DNA from: Nymphaea colorata
Taxonomy: Eukaryota; Streptophyta; Magnoliopsida; Nymphaeales; Nymphaeaceae
Assembly: GCF_008831285.2 (NCBI RefSeq)
Contig: NC_045141.1
Location: 6,777,224 to 6,841,223, forward strand
Length of the DNA: 64,000 nt
Reading direction: 5' to 3'
The position numbers were made by a program, and so were the translations under genes. Shown here one piece after another: positions 46,157 to 57,908 of the stretch (the first letter of the stretch is position 1; every line of letters begins with the position of its first letter). The notes below the pieces were generated by a model, which did no database searches, was not told the origin of the DNA, and saw only the letters and a list, made by a program, of their open reading frames with translations.

Positions 46157-47519
46157 AGCATCAAGAAGAAGAACACACCAAAGAAATGAAAGCATTGCAG
46201 CAAGTGTAGCAACATGAGAGAAGATTAACTGATTAAGTATAATTAGGGGTTTGCAGCTTGTACATTGTGATCCTATGTCTTCGCATGCATTGATGCCTAT
46301 TCCTATTCAATCTTCTCTTAGTCTAAGGTAGTTAGGATGATGATCTTTCCACATTCTCTAAAGCCTATGTTCTCCCTCCTCGTAGTTAGTTTTGGTAAGA
46401 GGAGGCTAGTGGTAGTTGGCAAATGAAATCTGTTAGTAGAAAAAGTTGGTGCTTGCGGGTCTGCAAATAAGGAGGTGAGAATGCTATTTTGTACAAAACT
46501 ATTCACTTTTGCATTTAAAGCTTTCGCTTATCATTTTTCCATGCCATATCCACTGCTTTTCTTTTTGCAGGTTGCAATTGTCAGTGTGTTGAACCAAAAT
46601 CACATGCTTCACAAATGGAAAAAATATTTGAGAAGGGAGCGAAAGCACAAGTTACTTAGCCATCATTTCTCCCTTCTTCATTTTGGTACAAATGCAGCTA
46701 GTTTGACAGACATTAATCTAAATACTGTCCAAATTATACCAAGTTTCTCTATTGATAATTGTAGGACGAACTCTAGGCACTAGAAGAGGACCACTGCAGA
46801 ACGAAGAAAGGAAAGCCCCTACTAAGAAGGCACTTGTCTGATCTATCCGTTCTGTCCAATGTTTGTGTCTTCCATAGTTAGTTATTTAGTTACGTCTATT
46901 CTGTCTGTCATGTCTGGTGTTTGTGTCTTCCATAATCTTCAGACATTTTGTAATCAATGCGCTAATGTAGTTTCACCCACGAAAAGAAACTAGTTAAGGT
47001 CATTCTTTTGTTCTTTTAAATACTTTAATTATATAGTAAACTGACATCACATGCTTTAATTCTAGTTTAATTCTAGCATTATTTATGCCTGCTCAATACA
47101 GAAGCCCCATTAGACCCAGCTTTTGCAATTAATGCAAACAAGCCAGTTACCGAACACCCATAGATAAGCCTCATGTCTAATATGCCGACGCACAGTTGAA
47201 TTTCAAGCTTTGAGAGCTGTTAAAATACAGAAAATAGTAACATCAGGAAACAAACCAATGGTAACCAGCATACAAGCAAAACAAAAGCACCTTAAAAAAT
47301 GAAACAGATTTAATTCCAATCTGTTATTTATCAATTTTGATAATTCATTCCATCATTATTCTTATGTACAATGAAGCCGAGGTGAACCAACAACTCCGAA
47401 GCAAAAAAATAATTCAAAGCCACCCATTCAACTCAAATCATCATCATCATCATCAGAGGACTTATAGAAAAGAATTGGATAAAAACATCACAACAGTCCA
47501 AAATTGAGACCCCCACCCT
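46157..47519. other. No supported gene
   Basis: A 102-codon plus-strand frame at 46,475-46,783 has no recognisable domain. A short (ATC)n run lies near 47,438-47,455. Nothing else was identified. Confidence 0.4.
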
Positions 47520-47768
47520 TCTCAACTTCCATCAGTATCCCATCTTCAACGAACTGGTAGCAGTAGCAGCAACAGCTTTAGCTAAAGCTGGAGACTCGCT
47601 GCTGTCTGTCTAATCTTTGGAAGCACCATTAGCACTATAACTACAATCTTCGTTGCTTTTGACTTGGCTCTGAAGTCGTCCAGGGAGCAAAACTCTTCCT
47701 TAAGCAACTTCTCCAGCTTGGGATGCAGCTTCAGAGGTCTATTGTCCTTTCTATAGAAATGATATGCC
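47520..47768 (-). pseudogene. Decayed terminal exon of an unidentified gene
   Basis: After a good acceptor (ATTTCAG) the minus strand reads AYHFYRKDNRPLKLHPKLEK, then LLKEEFCSLDDFRAKS. It then needs a one-base shift to continue as KSNEDCSYSANGASKD, meets a TAG, and resumes TDSSESPALAKAVAATATSS to a stop at about 47,530. Charged, coding-like composition on both sides of the breaks suggests an old exon rather than chance. I do not recognise the family. Confidence 0.45.
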
Positions 47769-48470
47769 CTGAAATTTCATTCAGAAATGTCTTGTTCAAA
47801 ATCTACAGCCAGTTACACATAAAGTATGCATGCAGCCCACTCTGACCCTTCACATGGGAATACAAAAATAGCAGGTGAAGCTATATGACATTTAAAATGA
47901 AATTTCCCAGTTTATGTAATGAATCTTTTATACATGTATTCTGTTGGTTTTACAACTTTTATTCCACAAGTTCACCAACAACAATCATGACCATTAAACC
48001 CATAGGTAACCCATGGAACCTCATTCCCACTTGATTCCTAACCATCTTTTTTGACAAGAATTTCTTCAAGTTGTTGGTAAAAAGAACATTCATCCATATA
48101 GCTTAAAGATAAATAACACCAATCTTTCCTCTTTTCCCTAGCCCCACTTCCCAACCCACCTCCCCTTTTTTTTTCCTTCTCTCTTCTTTCTGCACAAAAG
48201 CATGGCCTAAATGCATAATCAATCATGAAGGGCTCAGCATAAGACAACCATAAAATTGAAAAAGTCGAGTGCTTGAGTAGAAAGCTACAAGAAGTGATGA
48301 ATTCATTCAAGGGGTAAATTCATATAAAGCCACCTAATACATCAATCTACCCACGAGAGAAAGAGACAGAGACAGAGACAAAGTTCTGTTACTGCTGCTT
48401 CTGCTAAACTTGAACGATGACTATTAAAGTTAACAAATGAAGAGATATAACCTGCCAAAGACACTCAAAT

Positions 48471-48512
48471 AGAAAGAGAAAGAGAGAGAGAGAGAGAAAG
48501 AGAAAGAGAGGA
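48471..48512. repeat. (GA)n-rich microsatellite
   Basis: AGAGAG repeats with occasional AAAG interruptions. A second, cleaner (GA)14 lies at 49,059-49,086. Confidence 0.9.
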
Positions 48513-48718
48513 CTTTTTTTAGCTGCTGCCAAAGAATTACTATCAGTCTTATATGTTGCTAGTTTTTGTGCTTTTTAAATTAATTCTTGATGTTGTGCGT
48601 CCTCTATATCACTTTCTTGTTCTGTACATGTCATTCCATGGCAGTAAAAAAGGACCCCAACCCTCAGCACCAGCATGTTTCATTGGAATTACTATCAGTC
48701 TTAAAAACCAGAGAGAGA

Positions 48719-49057
48719 GCGGCTTTCATCTCCCCATCAATGACTTGATGAAAACTTGCAAGTTGTGGCGGCAGACAACCCAATCTACACTGGCACGTGC
48801 AGAAGGAGCTAGACGAGCAAACACATCAACCTCACCTATCCCTTTCCACACTTCCTCATGGCATACGAACAAATGAACATCAGATGTACCAGGAACAGTG
48901 ATAAAAAATCGAGGCAAAGCTTAATCCCTGAACAATCGACGCAAAAAAAGTAAAAAGCCGAAATCCAGTAACCCAATCGTTGTCATTTGCAAAAAATCTC
49001 CATGTCAGACAATGCAAAAGGGGCTTCAACTACCCATTGACAAAAGAATCGAACAAT

Positions 49058-49088
<31 letters not shown>

Positions 49089-49297
49089 TAGACCGGTACT
49101 TGGAGTGCAGATGGTCACCGAGACGTTGGAGATGAATAAAAGGTTGGAATACCGGTCGGCAGCAGGGCAAGATATAGACTCTGTCGAGCTGCTCGGAGGT
49201 GGGGACGGAGGAGGAGGAGAGGAAAAGACAAGGCTGAGGGGAAGGAGAGCTCCGGGTCGGGGGAGGGCCGTTCCGTGGTAAACCAGTCTTTAGCCAT
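48719..49297 (-). other. Coding-like minus-strand segments, possibly 5' exons of a decayed gene
   Basis: Two open stretches stand out. One is at 48,719-48,917, containing TVPGTSDVHLFVCHEEVWKG, then EVDVFARLAPSARA. The other is a GC-richer stretch at 49,115-49,297 with an ATG (MAKDWFTTERPSPDPEL). They may belong with the decayed exon at 47,520-47,768, but phases could not be linked and no domain was recognised. Confidence 0.3.
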
Positions 49298-49720
49298 TTT
49301 TATACCCCTTGTTTTCTGTCCTGCGTGTCTTGATCGTTTTTGTCGATTTTACTATTTACTAAAATAAAACGCGTCCATTCTGTTTCATAGTGTTCCAATG
49401 TCATCAAAGGATCTTTAAGGAATACAGATGGAACACTGAGAAAACTATTGACTCCTGAATCATATTAATACTCTTCAATCGTGGTCATTTTTTAGTATTT
49501 GCTTTTTGAACAGGTTTTGTTGGCATGCAGGCTAATGAAGAAAATTGCAGCACGTAAAGAAAAAATAGAAAAGATAGACAAGGATATAAAAACTGAAGAG
49601 TATATATGTATATAAATCCTTGATGTATAGGCAGTGGAATATACAAGGATATAAAAATGGTACATAAATTTTGTGGTAATTAACAATGAAATTTTAATTG
49701 AAAATAACTTTTCTCTCTAA

Positions 49721-49751
<31 letters not shown>

Positions 49752-52700
49752 TGCAACATATGGAACAGGTATATAAACCATATATACATGTTAGGGGGAA
49801 TGGGTTGGGTGGACTTTTCCTGGTACTTGAAACAAGCCGGTGAAAGGCACCGTTTCTGTCAGCCCCTCGATGTGTCGGCCGTGGTTTTCCCAACAGAGGC
49901 AAGCTTGTTGCTGGATAAAAGCCAAGAATGACTTCTCCCGACGCTTAAAATTGTCGGTAGAGGTCATTTATGGTCTTGTGGTAATCAGATCTTTTAGTTG
50001 TGGCTCTATAAATGACATGCAAAAATCACCATATCCACATTGTAGTTTTCTCAATGGTACGATTACGAGAAGTTCCCAAGGCTGACATCAATGTAATTGT
50101 CATTACTTTGTTTTCAGCAATCTAGTTTCATGAAACAAAGCCTTGGGCACATTGGATATCCACTGCACGGGTGGGGCACCTAATATATTGCTAGCCTAGC
50201 CAGGTGATTGCACTTTTGTATTTTCAAGTGCCAATCTTTGGCAATCTCCTGCACTGGCTAGAACCCCAACCTTAAGTGTTACTTTAAAATTAGTTGACTG
50301 CTTTGAGCCCTAGGATGCCTTATAATGTGCTTCAATCTCAGCCCTGCAAGCACTATCAATCTTTAGGTTAAGGCTAGCTCCCCTATATATGTTAGCCCTT
50401 CTGAGGAAGTAGTTAATAATAGTCACAGAAAACACATCTTTTTTAAGAAAAAAACGTGATAAATTAACTAGCCGTTTAAAACTAAAAAAAACGTGTTTTT
50501 TTTTTAAAACTTGTTTTTAATGCGTTTTAAAAGCATTTTTTCATGTTTTTTTCAGTGAAAAAAACCGTGATAAATTAACTAGCCGTTTAAAACTTAAAAA
50601 AACGTGTTTTTAATGCGTTTTAAAAGCATTTTTTCATTTTCTTCAGTTTTTTTATGTTTTTCAATTTTTTAAATGTCAAACAGTTTGTTTTAAATTTTTA
50701 ATTTTTTATTTGTTGCAAATCTACTTACCTTTTGATGTTTGTGTTATTAGTTTCTTACTTATTTTATTTTTTTTTCTTATTTTTAGTTTTTAAATTTTTT
50801 TAAAATTTACCATATTTTTTCCGTTTTTTTCAAGCTTATTATACCCAAGAAAAACCTCGCCCTTTAAAACTCCGAGACGTTATTTGTGACTATAGTTAAT
50901 AAGCCTTACAACCAAGCCAGCGCGGTGGATTTCGTTCCTTATCGCGTACAAGAAGCGACTGCCCCAACATCAACAAATGGTCTTACTCTGAAGATCTTCA
51001 AAAGTGGACATCCATGCTTTTCATAGCTCTAGAATCATTATAACGGCAAACCCAATCAACCTGTAATTTAACCACCAACCTAGAGAAGTCTCCTTGCAAC
51101 CTTCAATCAGCTTCACCATGTCTAAAGCAACAAGAGGAAATTTTTCATAAGTGAGTTGTCTTCACGGATAGTATAGTGCTATTGAAATGCAAGGACAGTT
51201 GGGATGCCTTGGCTATGCTATTTGGAAATTGAAACCTATTAGTTACATGATGCAACTTTTGTTCAGATTGTGATGCACTCGTAAACTAGCATTCATCATA
51301 TGAAGTTTTGGCTGCAGGGGAAATTAATCTCATGAAAGTGTAGGGGAAACGATAAACCTTGAATCGGTTGACTGCACAATTGGTGCACTATGAACCATAC
51401 ATCATATGCAGATGTCATTGAGTCTGCCATCCTTCTAGTCACCATAGTCTCTCGTTCGATTATATTGCTGAGATTACCCACTAGAGGAAACTGGTAGAGA
51501 AAGGTGGCAAGCTCTGGATATGTGCATCTCATCTTTCTTCGACATAATTAATGTTTGGTAAAATGTGAGCACTGATAGTCTATTAGAAGTTTAAATGGTC
51601 TGGACTTGTAGCTCTATAGCAGTAGCTCAGCTTGCCATGCTCCAAAACCTATCTCGGTAGCTTCATCTCTTAACCATGAGAGTTGAGCCTTAGTGGATTT
51701 AAAGGCCTTGAAGGTGACAAGTTTGCATTTCTCTATGGGGTCGAACTTATGGAAGATGGAGAGGACCTATTCAGTCGTGGTGGAGGCTGGAAGTTGAAAG
51801 ATCACGGAAGGAAGTCAATAGCATACTAGAGTAGAGGGTAGGGGAGAAGGAACAGATTTAGCAATACATGTCCATCGCATAGTCCCTTCTAAAGCACTCC
51901 AGAAGATTTCTCCTCTTCTTCCTCAAGTTCAAAGCCATGGCGGCTTGCTCCCCATCCTTCGTACTGGCAACCCCAATCCATGGCAACGCACAAATTGCCT
52001 CAATGTAAGGTGCACATCAGCCACAGTAGTTTTCATGGCTGCTCCACCCTTCCCCCATTTGCTGGTGTGGTTGCAATTCAATGGTGACTATACTCAGGTA
52101 CTATCCCTAGTTTTGTTCTAACAAATTTCCCTTTACAAGTTCGGGTGAACTCCATCGGTTCCCCATTTTGAAGTGAGGGCTCCATCATGTTTGCACTGTC
52201 GTGAGAGGGTTTTAGCAAAGGTTGGAGAAACTATTGCATACTAATTGATTTTGAAGTGGGCAGCTGTGTGGGATTTTCACTCGCTTCTTCTTCCCCGACC
52301 GCTTTCTGTTCTTTGAGGCAGGGCTGGATCCAAAATCACACTGTGATGGTTGTCCCTGTGCTTGGACCTCGGACTGCCTAGTATTCCTTTTGCTATGCCA
52401 GTGTTGCTTCCTCACTTGTCCGCGCCACGTTTTCTTGCTCTCTAATGCATAAAAACATCTCAATGAACCCTAGCAATGTCTTTTTCATTTTGTAACTCTT
52501 TGCAACAGCCACACCAAGAAGATTCTCCATCCTTCTGGTCATCGACAAACTAACTCACGATGCTTGTATTTGACACTGGTGAGAGTTGCAAAGGCCACTC
52601 ACTGTTCGTTATGGTGCTGCTCAAGGACATAGCTGATCACTCGAAGAGGGGAAACGTCACCCTCTTGATACTCAGCTTTTGAACATTCTAGCGCATCTAC

Positions 52701-53138
52701 GTACCCTTTTTAATCTACCAGGAACAATTTCCAGAGTTATGGGAATCTTGCTCTCAGTAAAACAAAAACTTGTGTTGTCTTCTTCCTGAGAAAATTTTCA
52801 AGCATGACTTGCATCCGCCAGTATTATTCTATCGTGATCTTCAACTTTTCGTTCATGTCTTCCAGTAATATCCCTAATTTGGCTCACTAACCCCCCATTT
52901 ATATACATTATTGGTTGGTTCAACTTCATGGACCCAACTGTGATGCCCCTACTCCAGGAACCCAGTGACTAACACAGACCTTCTCTGGAAAAAAGAGTAT
53001 TTTGCAGTCCCAAGTCCATCCTCAAGCAACGGATCGATACTGTGAAAGAGGAACCTGCCACATAATCAACGGCGAAGGAGCCCCTGGGAAAGACCAATAC
53101 AGTTTTGAAAAATAATTAAAAAGACTATATCACAGCCT
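49298..53138. other. Intergenic region with simple repeats
   Basis: No gene is supported. A TA/CA microsatellite lies at about 49,722-49,750 and a tandem duplication at 50,455-50,640. Minus-strand coding-like readings at about 51,580-51,740 (FDPIEKCKLVTFKAF) and a short plus-strand ATG at about 51,937 (MAACSPSFVLATP) followed by a GTAAGG donor could not be extended. A stretch near 52,940 starting TGTGATGCCCCTACTCC resembles LTR ends but has no partner here. Confidence 0.4.
50455..50640. repeat. 111-bp tandem duplication, T- and A-rich
   Basis: CGTGATAAATTAACTAGCCG occurs at 50,455 and again at 50,566, each followed by TTTAAAACT, AAAACGTGTTTT and TTTTAATGCGTTTTAAAAGC. The two copies form a direct tandem duplication that trails into T-rich sequence. 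Confidence 0.85.
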
Positions 53139-53212
53139 GCTTTCATAGCTCAGTTGGTTAGAGCACCCGTTTAGTAAGCGGGAGGTCTTGAGTTCGAATC
53201 TCAATGAAAGCA
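53139..53212 (+). tRNA. tRNA-Thr (AGT)
   Basis: This 74-base sequence folds as a standard cloverleaf: acceptor GCTTTCA/TGAAAGC, D arm GCTC-AGTTGGTTA-GAGC, anticodon arm CCCGT-TTAGTAA-GCGGG with anticodon AGT, five-base variable loop AGGTC, T arm TTGAG-TTCGAAT-CTCAA and discriminator A. The internal pol III A box (TAGCTCAGTTGG) and B box (GTTCGAATC) are present, and a TTTT terminator begins about 6 bases downstream. There is no intron and no encoded CCA. AGT (read as IGU) decodes ACU, ACC and ACA. It looks functional. Confidence 0.95.
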
Positions 53213-54571
53213 ATTATATTTTCCTTTTAGTCCATGCTTCCTGTCACCTAGTTGCTCGTGGATCTGGCTGCCTACTCAAGGCCCGTTCTTATGTAAAGTT
53301 TTAAACCTTCGGTTCCTTCCCTTGATAAACATACTCTCAACCTAAATCCTGTTCAGTTCAGTGACTAACCCAGCTCAGTTCTCACGTGCTTGGATAACGC
53401 AACTGCCGTTCAACTCGGCCTATGCATCTACTTCCTTGTATTTTCTTAGAATTTTTCTTCCCTCCGATGTTGCTTGGGAATCGAGGATATAATGGGTTAG
53501 ACTCCTTTTTGGATTTTGGATTTAGTGCTGTCTGAGTCTGGCCGAACCAGATCTCTTTAAATTGGAATGGGCTTAGATCTAGAGTTGAATTCCAAAATTT
53601 ACTTCGGATCCAGTAGGCATAAAATTTGACATTTACATATAATCAGGTAATTGGACCTTTATAAGGTCTTTGACTTACGCAGGGTTCCCACTCTACCATG
53701 GCACTGCAATTTTGAGTCTTGTTGCCACCAGGACCTTTTTTTTTTCTTTTACCTGATTAAATGGATCAAGATTCAGATTGGTGAAAAAATAACTCCGCAC
53801 ATATCAACGATGCAGTTTGTCTGTCTATAACTTCCATTTTACCAAAATTTACTGTAAATATCATCGTAACTAATCACTACCTAGCTGCATATTATTGAAA
53901 GCCATTTCTTCCTCTTGTTTTTCTTGTTCTCTCTCTCTCTCTCTCTCTTTCTAGTCTATGCAGGGGAAAGGGTTGTGCCCTCTTCGGGGCAGAACTTATT
54001 GAAAATTTGATTAATTAAATTGAAAAGGAAAGTTGTGGAAACTTCAATCTCTCACACCATTTTTCCCCAAATTGGGACACTAGTTCTTGGCATTAAAAAG
54101 AACATTGAAAAATTTATGAACGATTCTTGCTACGACAGATTTAGAAGTAAAAAGCATTAGTACATGAGTGAGCAAAATCAAAGGTTTACTCTCATGGGTG
54201 AAGCTGTAGTTCACTGTTAGTTGAGGATTCATGAGTTTATTTGTTGTTAACTGAGAAACTACAAGGGACATAGCCTAGCTGATCCGGCTCAACGTTTGTA
54301 AAGAAACAGGTCTAGAACATGATTCCTGTAGATACTATACCGTTGCATCTTAAGTGACTATAGTACCTAAGTTGAAATACACACCCAGGTCTAGCCTGTA
54401 GATACTATACCGTTGCATCTTAAGATCCTGGAGGAGGGAAAATGACTTTTTTTTTTTCAAGCAGTGAGTTATTAACCTCTCACTCACATACCCATAAGAG
54501 GTATCAACTCTCCCATTAAGCTAATTGTTTTAAGACCGAGTGGAGAAGATAGTTCTTTACACGGGGTGGGT
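53213..54571. other. No supported gene
   Basis: AT-rich sequence with a (CT)n run near 53,930-53,950 and the repeat pair at 54,325-54,425. Nothing coding was recognised. Confidence 0.4.
54325..54425. repeat. 31-bp direct repeat, 70 bp apart
   Basis: CCTGTAGATACTATACCGTT plus the following GCATCTTAAG occurs at 54,325-54,355 and again at 54,395-54,425 without mismatch. Each copy is preceded by AGGTCTAG at a slightly different distance, suggesting a local tandem duplication with a small indel. Confidence 0.9.
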
Positions 54572-54859
54572 TAGACCTGGGCGCCAAGCCGCCGGCGGGT
54601 ACCCGGTACCTGGTTTGGTACGGACCCGGGTCTGTGCCAGAAAATTCAGGCCTGCCCGATTGGGGCTCGATCCGGCCCGATATCTTTTAAATAATATTTT
54701 ATTATTAAAAATATATTTTATGTTTTAAAAAATAAATTTTTTTATTGTAACCAGGCCGGGCCTGGGCTTGGGTTTTAGACATCGGGCCCGGACTCGAGTT
54801 TCGGACATCGGGCTGGCTCGGACCCGGTTCTTACTGGGCAGGCCCGATGCCCTGGTCTA
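54572..54859. mobile_element. hAT-like MITE (288 bp)
   Basis: The ends TAGACCTGGGC and GCCCTGGTCTA form imperfect terminal inverted repeats. Both halves are rich in GGGCCCGG and CCCGAT motifs that pair in inverted orientation, and the middle is AT-rich. GGTGGG flanks both ends, consistent with part of an 8-bp target duplication. This layout, with TAG...CTA ends, is like small hAT MITEs common in plants. No coding capacity. Confidence 0.6.
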
Positions 54860-57780
54860 GGTGGGGGGCATATCTGCGATTGCACTTCATGGAGTACTTG
54901 TTTATACTTTTATAAATAATGCTAATGAGGGCTGATTTATGTATAATAATTGTGAGCGTTCCCTGCTTGTAGAACCATCAGCTTAATTATAATATGTCAT
55001 AATGAAAGGTTTCCTTATCTTAAAAAAATGGACGGAAAGGAATGAAAACTGTGTAAAAAAATAGTTGCTGCAGTTAAATTCGTAATAGAATTTGTTCTTC
55101 CCTTGGATCGGAATTATTGAATGATCCATTTCCAAACCTTCTTGTCGGAGAAAAAACAAAGTATATATTTATTTCATCTCTCTTTCATGATTCAACAACG
55201 TCCCCGAAATTTCTTGCTGCTTTGGATTTAATCAATTTAAAAATGAGAAAGAAAAATGATGAATAACATAGGAATAAGAATATCAATACAAACTAATTTT
55301 CCATTTAACACTACTGTCTCCATACATAGTCATGTTAATGACAGCAATAATGATTTGCCAATACAAAAACATGTTATACTAGTATGATATATATCCCATA
55401 TGGCGAAGATATAGTCTTATCCCTTTTCATGTCAAACAGAAATTCATCGATGCCAATTATTTTCATCCGTGGAAACGTACACAAACCATTCAATACATAT
55501 TATTAAAAAATTTTGAAGGAAAAGAAAAGAAAAATCAATATCGTGACAATTTCAGACCTATTCCTTTCTAATCTAAGCATTTTCCAGATGGAGGCTTCAT
55601 TTTTGCATCCTCAACAAAAACTAGTTTTGCTTTGCCCTCCTAACATTTCAACAAGGAATATGCAACACTTATGATATTGTTTTCCTAGGATTCTGGAACG
55701 AAACACTTGATTTTATTTTACTGTTCGTTTTATTATTCTATTCAATCATAGACTACTTTAATCCAATGAATTGATTCATCTACACATTTCATACAATATG
55801 CCCCAACCCACCGGAGATGGAATCCGTATGTTTCACATCTTATGCTACGTGTCAATTCAAACTACATCTTCTTTGCCTTCTTTTAAGCAAGCAAGAAGTT
55901 AACAACCAATTGCATAAAAAAGAGGTCTAGAGGTCCCCGTTCCTTTTACCTCGAGGGTCTTTGGTTGTATTGGTGTTACTGATATCAGCGGTGCAGCCTT
56001 CAACTTAAGCGTTACACTCCACCACTTAAGATAAAAGAGACATATTGCCCATGACAGTCGAATTAAAAACCCATCTTTTTATGCATCTTCCTCTTCAAAA
56101 CTCTGAAAAAGGGCGTCTTCCTCTTCAATGGGGGATTGGGGGTTACATCAAAGGAATCAACACACTAGACATTCTTCTTCTTCTTCTTTTATTGTTTAAG
56201 AGGCAGTGGTACTTTCCGCCACTCCCCAAGAAAGGCCACCGCCTTCCTCCTGTGCTCCTCACTCCTAGGGTTTGTAGAGCATGCTTTTGAGACCCTTCAC
56301 GGCTCAAAGCAGTAGCACTTGTTGGTGGAAAAGTAACAAAGAGTTTATTTCTGTTGATCATGTTCTATTAGATCGGAAGGGTCAGAAACCAGCATGATTC
56401 TGCTTAGTTTAGTATGTGGCCGACATGGGCAGCCCATGATAGCGACCTGAAGAGATTGTATGCATATTCAGCATTGCTCCCAGTCCAAATATTCGCGAGG
56501 AACTTAAACAAGTTCCACAAATGTGGAACCCTTATTAGTAGCGTGTATAAGTCCTACTTGTTTCAGCTTTTTCTTGAGTAACGATACAAACATGGTGGGA
56601 GATGAGGCCTCCCTAACCTTTTTTAGTATGAGAAATGAAGATACAGACCATGAGAGAAAACGAAGAACAAATACGAGGCAGATATGCCTCTGTTTACAAA
56701 ATAGAGAAACCCTTTCCATTCTGAGTTAAGGGGTAAGGATCATCTCAAAAGATCAACGACATCTATACAAGGGTTAGAATTTAGAACAGTCATAATTCTC
56801 CCAAAATATTTTCAGCACTTTCTTAAGTTAAATTGACTGTTAGCACAGGCGCTCCCTCCGGCGGTCTACCGCTATTCCTGTTTTTGGTGCTCCTGGAAGA
56901 AAGAATTTATTATTCCAAGACATATCTCGACATTTTTAAAGTTGCTTTCTGTTGAGGACATAAAGAGTTGGTTGCAGAGACAGCTGGATGCATTAAAGAC
57001 AGGGCAAGTAGTTGGTTTCATTAAAGTAAAGGTAGGAGTGACCATAACATATGGCAAAATTTGCAGCCCTGTTGCTGTTGATTTCCTATGACAGGGCTTC
57101 TGCTCTTGTTACCTGTGACAACTAGACATGAAAGCAACCGCCCTGTACATTTCATGAGAGAGCGAAACTTAATGGTCAAATTAATGTAGGCCAAAAATTC
57201 AATATTTTTGGTAGTTATTGACATAATCTAGTATTAGGGAAAAAATCAGAACAAATTCCGTCGAAGCTATGAAAGGCATTGCAATCACGAAGGTTGTAGC
57301 TAAATTTGTCAACCGATGGGTATTATTCACCAGATTGGTACACTGTAAAACACTCCGGTGAAGTCCCACGAAAAGTCCTCTTCAGAAGCCATTGTAAGTC
57401 TCACGTTTTTGCATGTGAATGCCCATATCTATATATCTTGTGCCAGTGTAAGAGCACGTTCAATATGAGAATAAGAAAAAGAATAAATTTATTTACAAAC
57501 TTGGGCTAGAATAGAATATCGCCCATGTTTTGAATTTTCACCATTTCTTGTAATAACATTTACTTCCTCTGGCTCTCCGAGCATAACCTTCGACCAAAAT
57601 AATTTGAAACTTTATTTTTGTCTACAGCCACAAGCAATTCAAACACCAATTAACAGCTTCATTCATGTTTGCCGTACGGCCAAGCATTCAACATTTTACG
57701 TTTTTGCTTTTATTCAAAAACAAAGATAATGGAGAATCCATACCATCTAGATATGCAGGTGACCGGCATATGCTCATCAT
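54860..57780. other. Intergenic AT-rich sequence
   Basis: No gene, RNA gene or element was recognised. Short open frames here (for example 56,045-56,290) have no domain and overlap frames on the other strand. Confidence 0.4.
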
Positions 57781-57789
57781 ATAAATGGT

Positions 57790-57895
57790 ACAGAATGAAA
57801 AACTAAAAGTAGAAGACAGCACATTAGATCGGGCTCCGTCTCCATCACAGAATGAAAAACTAAAACTACAAGACAGTACACTAGATCAGACTCTG
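57790..57895. repeat. 57-bp tandem duplication downstream of the HHP gene
   Basis: CAGAATGAAAAACTAAAA with the following AAGACAG(C/T)ACA(T/C)TAGATC block occurs at 57,791 and, with a few substitutions, at 57,848. It lies in the probable 3' UTR, ending 14 bp from the stop codon of the heptahelical protein gene. Confidence 0.85.
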
Positions 57896-57908
57896 TAAAC
57901 TTTTGCTT

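Noticed and set aside
52930-53110. LTR end beside the tRNA (TGTGATGCCCCTACTCC)
   Set aside because: No second copy, primer-binding site or polypurine tract in the window supports it.
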